A stretch of 19,868 nucleotides of DNA. It comes from Thermoplasmata archaeon (GTDB lineage: Archaea; Thermoplasmatota; JAKEGO01). The translations under genes were made by a program, and so were the position numbers. Position 1 is the first letter of the stretch. Each line of letters opens with the position of its first letter. The notes under the pieces are model-generated. The model had not been told where the DNA came from, did no database searches, and worked only from the letters and a program-made list of their open reading frames with translations. Location: positions 1-19,868 of the forward strand of contig JAKEGO010000137.1 in assembly GCA_022615805.1 (NCBI GenBank), given 5' to 3'. Positions 12,201-18,200 of the stretch are shown here, piece after piece.

Positions 12201-15200
12201 TACGTGCCCCCGGCCTTCAACGACACCGACGTGCACTACTACGTCGAGGTCGCCGACCTCGCGATGAACACCGTCCGCTCCCCGACTGCTACGTATCGCA
12301 CCTTCGGGGCGAACCATCCGCCGGTCGTCGCGGACGTCGATGAGACGCCCAGCGGTAACGATATAGTGATATCCGCAGAGGTGACGGACGCGGACGGCAT
12401 CGGCTCCGCGAACCTTCGATATTCGTACACGATGTCATCCTGGACCACGGTGGCGATGACACATGCCGGCGACACGTATTCCGGCACGATCGACACCGCA
12501 TCGGCCGATGACCTCGTCTACTATTTCATCGAGGCGACCGACGTCGGGGGCGTCGTCAACCGCACTCCCGTGTACCGGACGAACCTTCCGATGGTCGGCA
12601 TGGTGGTGAACTACTTGCGCGACCTCGACGACGTCGAGAGATCGACGTACTACCTGCTATCGGAGAACCACTTCCGCGTCGAACTTATCGACGACAGCGA
12701 CGCGGACGTCGCGACGCTCTCCAATTTCGACGTGGTCGTCGTCGGGACGTACTACGACGTCGACTCGACCGAGGTCGCCGAGCTCATCGACGACCACGGC
12801 ATCGGCGTCGTCCTGGTCTACCAGGGCGTGAACGCGCTCGGCTTCGGCATCTATTCGAGCTCCTACACGATGCAGGGGACGAGCGGCGAGGCCTTCATGG
12901 AGCCCTACCGTGGGTCGAGGTTCCAGGTCCAGTACTACTCGAGCGGATACTACTACAACTACTACTACTACAACGGCTACCCGGCTGGCTGGACGTGCCT
13001 CGACCAGCAGGGGACCGCCTGGACGAGCGGCTATCGCGTCAACGGCACATCGGGCGGAAGGGGCGCGATATTCCCGTTCGCCATGAACAGGCTGACCGAG
13101 ATGGGCGAGGTGATATTCTCATCTTTGATGACCTGGATCGCTGGCGAGGAGGTCGTCCCGAGGACGGTCGGCGCTGGCAACGCCATCCTGATCACACAGA
13201 GCAACCACGCCGACATCCCTGTGTTGACCGACCACGAGGAATACGTGGCGGCAGAGCTCGAGGACCGCGGCTACACCGTGGAGTTCGTCTCGATGCTTGA
13301 GGCCGGGCTCTACGACATGACGGGCGCGGGCCTGATCGTGGTCTGCGAGCACGACGCCAGCCACTACCTCGGCCTTTGGAAGATCGAGGACTGGGTGGAC
13401 GAGGGGCTGAAGGTCCTGCTTCTCGGCGAGGGCGGATACAACCTCGGAGGCAGCTGGACGTACTACTCCGGGTCCACGAACTACAACGACCTGACGATCA
13501 CCTACGACAGCGGCCACCTGTCGGCCTATTCGGGCTACACGTTCACCGCATCGGCCCTCAACGCGATGTACTTCGTCTACTCCGGGTACCCCGCGGGCTG
13601 GAACCTCACGGCGTACTACGCATACTCGAGCAGTTACTACACGCTGCTGCACCGCGACAATGCCTCCTCGGGCGGAAAGGCGTTCGCCTTCGGCTACGAC
13701 ATCCGGGGCCTCACCGAGGACGGATGGTGGCTGTTCAACCTCTCCATCGACCACCTCGAGGGCGTCGTGCACGGCACGATCCCGATGCCCGCAGACACCG
13801 TCGTTTTGGCCATCGCCGGCCTGGACTACGGGACGCCCGTGCTGACCGAGCGGGAGCGCACCCTCAGGGACCTCCTGCTCATGTACGGTTTCGACGTGTC
13901 GTACATCAGCGTCCGCGAGCTCCGTCGGGCCGACCTCTCGAGCGTGACCTTCCTGGCCTTCGCGGAGTACAACTCGCGGCACTTCCCTGGCGCCGCGTGG
14001 ATCGACGCGGCCATCGACGACGGCACCTCGGTCGGCTTCTACGCCTGGTCGGCTCAGGGATTGGGCGGCTCGTGGTCGTCCTCCGCAGACTGGCGCATCA
14101 GGCAGTTCTACGGGGAGACGGAATTGGCGTTCGCGAGCGGGCTGCAGGGCTATTCGTTCTACATGGCATCCTCCGCCAACACTCCGTTCATCTATGGCAG
14201 TTATCCGTCGGGTTGGACCGTCGTCGGGCGTAATGCGTACGACGCATCGTACAAGTCGGCGTTCCACCGGGAGAACTCGACCAGCGGCGGGCGTGGTACA
14301 ATCCTCACCTACGAACCGAACGACGTGACATACCAGGGAGAGCACATCTTCGGGCGGACGTTCGAATACCTCGCGAACATGTCCTGGAACGACCAGGCAG
14401 TCGTGCCCGGCAGCGTCGTCATGGCCGTCGAGGACCCGGACAACATCGACCCGGCGATGACGGCGCGTGAGGCGGCGACGGACGCGATGATCAGGGGCCT
14501 CGGGTACGAAGTCTCCTACGTCAGCAGGTTCTCCCTCCGCACGGCCGACCTATCTTACGCCGACCTCGTCGTCGTCCCGTACTACCTCGCCGGGCTGGAG
14601 CCCGGCCTTCCGTTCTGGCAGGGGCTCATCGACTCCGGCGTTAGCGTCCTGATGCTCTACGACGAGATCAACATCTTCGGCGGGAGCATCTCGTACAGCG
14701 ACCACTGGCAGTTCAGGCAGATGTACGCGATGAGCGGCGTCGCGTTCCTCGAGGACTTCGACAACTACGTCGTGCAGTTCGCGGGAGGGTACGGCTACAT
14801 ACAGTACTCCACGCCCCCGCTCGGCTGGATGGCCATCGGAAGGAACACATACAGCGGGAGCTACAACACGGTCTTCTACAACGTGTCCTCCGCGGGCGGG
14901 AGGGGCGCCATGATCTGCTACGACCCGCTGAATCTGTGGGCCGAGGGGCGCATGGTCATGGAGCAGGCCCTCGCATGGCTCGCCCGGCGACCTGTTCCCA
15001 GGATCGAGGTCCCGGAGGGTAACGCCGTCCTCCTGACGGTCGACAGCACGATGGCCCTCACGTCCTCCGAGACCGCCGCCAGGGACCTCCTCGTGTCATA
15101 CGGATACGCCGTTACCCTACTGCCGCAGATCCTCGCGCAGCGCATCAACTTCACGAACGCGTCCGTCGTCGCGCTCGTCGAGTACCAGCAGAACGGATAC

Positions 15201-18200
15201 TTCGTGCATGGCGACGCGTGGGCCACTTCGCTGATGGCGGCGGGCATCGACGTCCTCCTCCTGAGGGACAGCGGCAAGGCCCTCTGGGGCACCGGCGGTT
15301 GGAATCCATCGACCCACTGGCAGTACGTCAGGCTCGTTGTCGAGTCGGAGACGGCCTTCCTCGAGGACCACCTCGGGCAGAACATCTACATCCAGGGCGG
15401 CACCGCCCACCGCGTTGCATCCGGGAACATTCCGGCCACCTGGACGCCCATCGGCCGCAACTACTACGGCAGCTCCGAGAAGACGGTCATCATTCACGAC
15501 AACGCGACCACGGGAGGCCGCGGAGCCGTCATCACCTACGATCCCTACTACTTCGTCGAGGCCGGGCGCGTCCTCCTGAACAAGACGCTTGACTGGCTCG
15601 CGCACGTCGAGACCGAGAGGATACAGTTCGGCACCGACGTCGTGATCGCGACGCTGAGCGAGGACTACGGGACCCCGACCCTCACGACGGGGGAACAGGC
15701 ATTGCGCGACCGTCTCCTCGGGGCTGGCTACAGTGTGTCCTATGTAAGCTACAAGGAGATGAAGCGCGGCAACTACACCGACGTCAGGGCCGTGATGGCC
15801 ACAGCCTACGACGACAATTACTACTATCCCATCGGCCAGACGTTCATCGACTCCCTCATCGATTCCGGAGTCAGCGTGGGCCTGTTCTACCGCTCCGGCC
15901 AGATCGTCTCGACGGCGAACTGGAACCCCTCCACCCACTGGATGTACGTGCGCCTTGTCGTGGAATCCTCCGAGGCCTTCCTTGCGGAGTACGGCGGGTT
16001 CAACATGTACATGCAGTCCGGCACGGCATACCGCATCGCGAGCCCATCCTGGCCCGGGTGGACCGCCATCGGGCGCAACTACTACGGCACCAGCGAGAAG
16101 ACGGCGATGTACCGGGAGAGCGGCGACGGCGTCGGGCGCGGCGTCGTCCTCACGTACGACCCGAGCGCCCTCTCGACCGAGGGCGGCGAGGTCTACGACA
16201 ACGCCATCGCCTACCTCATGCACGAGCCCGTCACGAGGCGGAGCTTCACGAGCGGCGTCGCCGTACTGATCATCGAGAGCCTGGACGCCTCGACGCCGAC
16301 GCTGAACGCGCAGGAGAACGCCACGAGACTGCGCCTCGAGGGCCTCGGGTACGACGTCGAGTACGTGTCCGTGTTCAGGGCGCGGTTCGCCGAGTACTCC
16401 TCCGCGAGCGTGGTCGCGTGCGCGTGGTACGAGGACAACGGGTACTACCACCTCGGGAACGGCTTCTTCGACGCGCTGGTGGACCACGGGACCCCGATCC
16501 TGTTGCTCTACGACGCCGGGTTGACCTACGGAGGCGGATGGAATCCGTCGACGCACTCCAATTACCTGCAGCTCTACGTCGAGGACAACTCGACGTGTCT
16601 CTCCGGATACCCGAACGGCGCAACGCTTACGCCCCAGACCGGTGGCTCGGCCTACCGGGTCGCCAGCCCCTCGTTCGCGGGCTGGGCGGCCGTCGGCCGC
16701 AACACCTACGGCGCGTCCGAGAAGACGGTCCTCACACGCGAGAACGCCACCAGCGGCGGTAGGGGCGTGATGCTGACCTACGATCCATATTATTACAACG
16801 CCGTCGGAATGGACGTCTTCAACGCCTCGGTCGCATGGGTCGTCGGTTCGACGATCCTGAAGCCCGACCTCACGGTGTCGCTCGCCATCGGCCCCATGGG
16901 CTACAGGACCGACGTCTACCTGAACGCCACGATATCCAACTCCGGCGACTCCCTGTTCCATACCACGTATTCCCTCGTCGCTTTCTACGATGGCGCGGAC
17001 ATCATCGGCATCGACAGGGTCGCGGTTCCCGCGTCCGGCTCGGATGTGACGGCGACCGTGATATGGAACCCATCGCACGGCGGTCACACGGTGACGGTCG
17101 TCGCGGACGCGACGGGCGCCATCGCGGAAACGAACGAGGGCAACAACGCCGACTCGACGGTCGTCAGCACGGGCAGGCCCGACCTCCGCGTGACGGGCAT
17201 CGCGTGCCCGTCTCCGCCGCTCAGCGGCGAACTGGCGACCGTCAACGTGACCGTGCGCAACGATGGCTCGTCCTGCGGCGAGCCGTTCCACGTGGACCTC
17301 CTCGCCGACGGCGAACCCGTCGCCCGCCACACCGTCGCGTCCCTCGCGGGCGGCTCCTCGGTCAACGTGAGCTTCCAGTGGACGGCGCTCCCGGGCGGCA
17401 CTTGGCTGACCGCCTTCGTCGACCAGACCAACGAGATACCCGAGACCGACGAGATGGACAACACCCTGACGATCAGGGTCCATGTCGGCAGCCGCGACCT
17501 GGAGATAGGGATCGTATCGTTCACCCAGCCCACCACCGACGGCGAGACCGTGACCTTCGACCTGACGCTGAACAACACCGGGGACGTTGCAGCGGGCGGG
17601 TTCCACGTCGGCATGTACCTCGGGAGCGAGATCGCGAGGACCGTCCGCATCGCGGGCATCGGTCCTCACAACAGTACGACGGCGGCTTTCACGTGGAAGG
17701 TCCGGGCGACCGGCACCCGTCCGTCCTTCGTCGTCGACTGCCTCGACGAGGTCAGCGAGGACGACGAGGCCAACAATGGCGCTAGCCCCTCGATACCGAG
17801 CATCCAGCGTGCCGACCTGACGATCAACGACGTCAGGTACGATTCGAGGACCTACTACGACGAGGGCGGCGTGCTCTTCGAGGTGGTCGTCGAGAATGGC
17901 GGCAGCGCGACCCTCCACGACGTCCATCTGGCGATCCTCGTCGACGGGGTCATCGAGGCGCTCGTGGACGTGTCGAGCATCGGCGCTGGCGGCGAGACTA
18001 CCGCGTACGTCGCTTGGTCCGCCTGGACCGGCAACCATACCATCGTCCTGGAGGTCGACCCGTACGACGTCGTTGACGAGAGCGACGAGGGGGACAACGA
18101 ATGGTCCCCCCTGCCGTTCCACGTCCGCGGCCCGGACCTCATGATCTCCGACGTTTGGACATGGCCCTCGGCCTTTGCAGACGGCGACACGATATCCATG

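Noticed and set aside
12594..16859. CRISPR or DNA-level satellite explanation for the tandem repeats
   Set aside because: The period is about 600 bp, copies are diverged, and conservation is at the protein level in a continuous reading frame.
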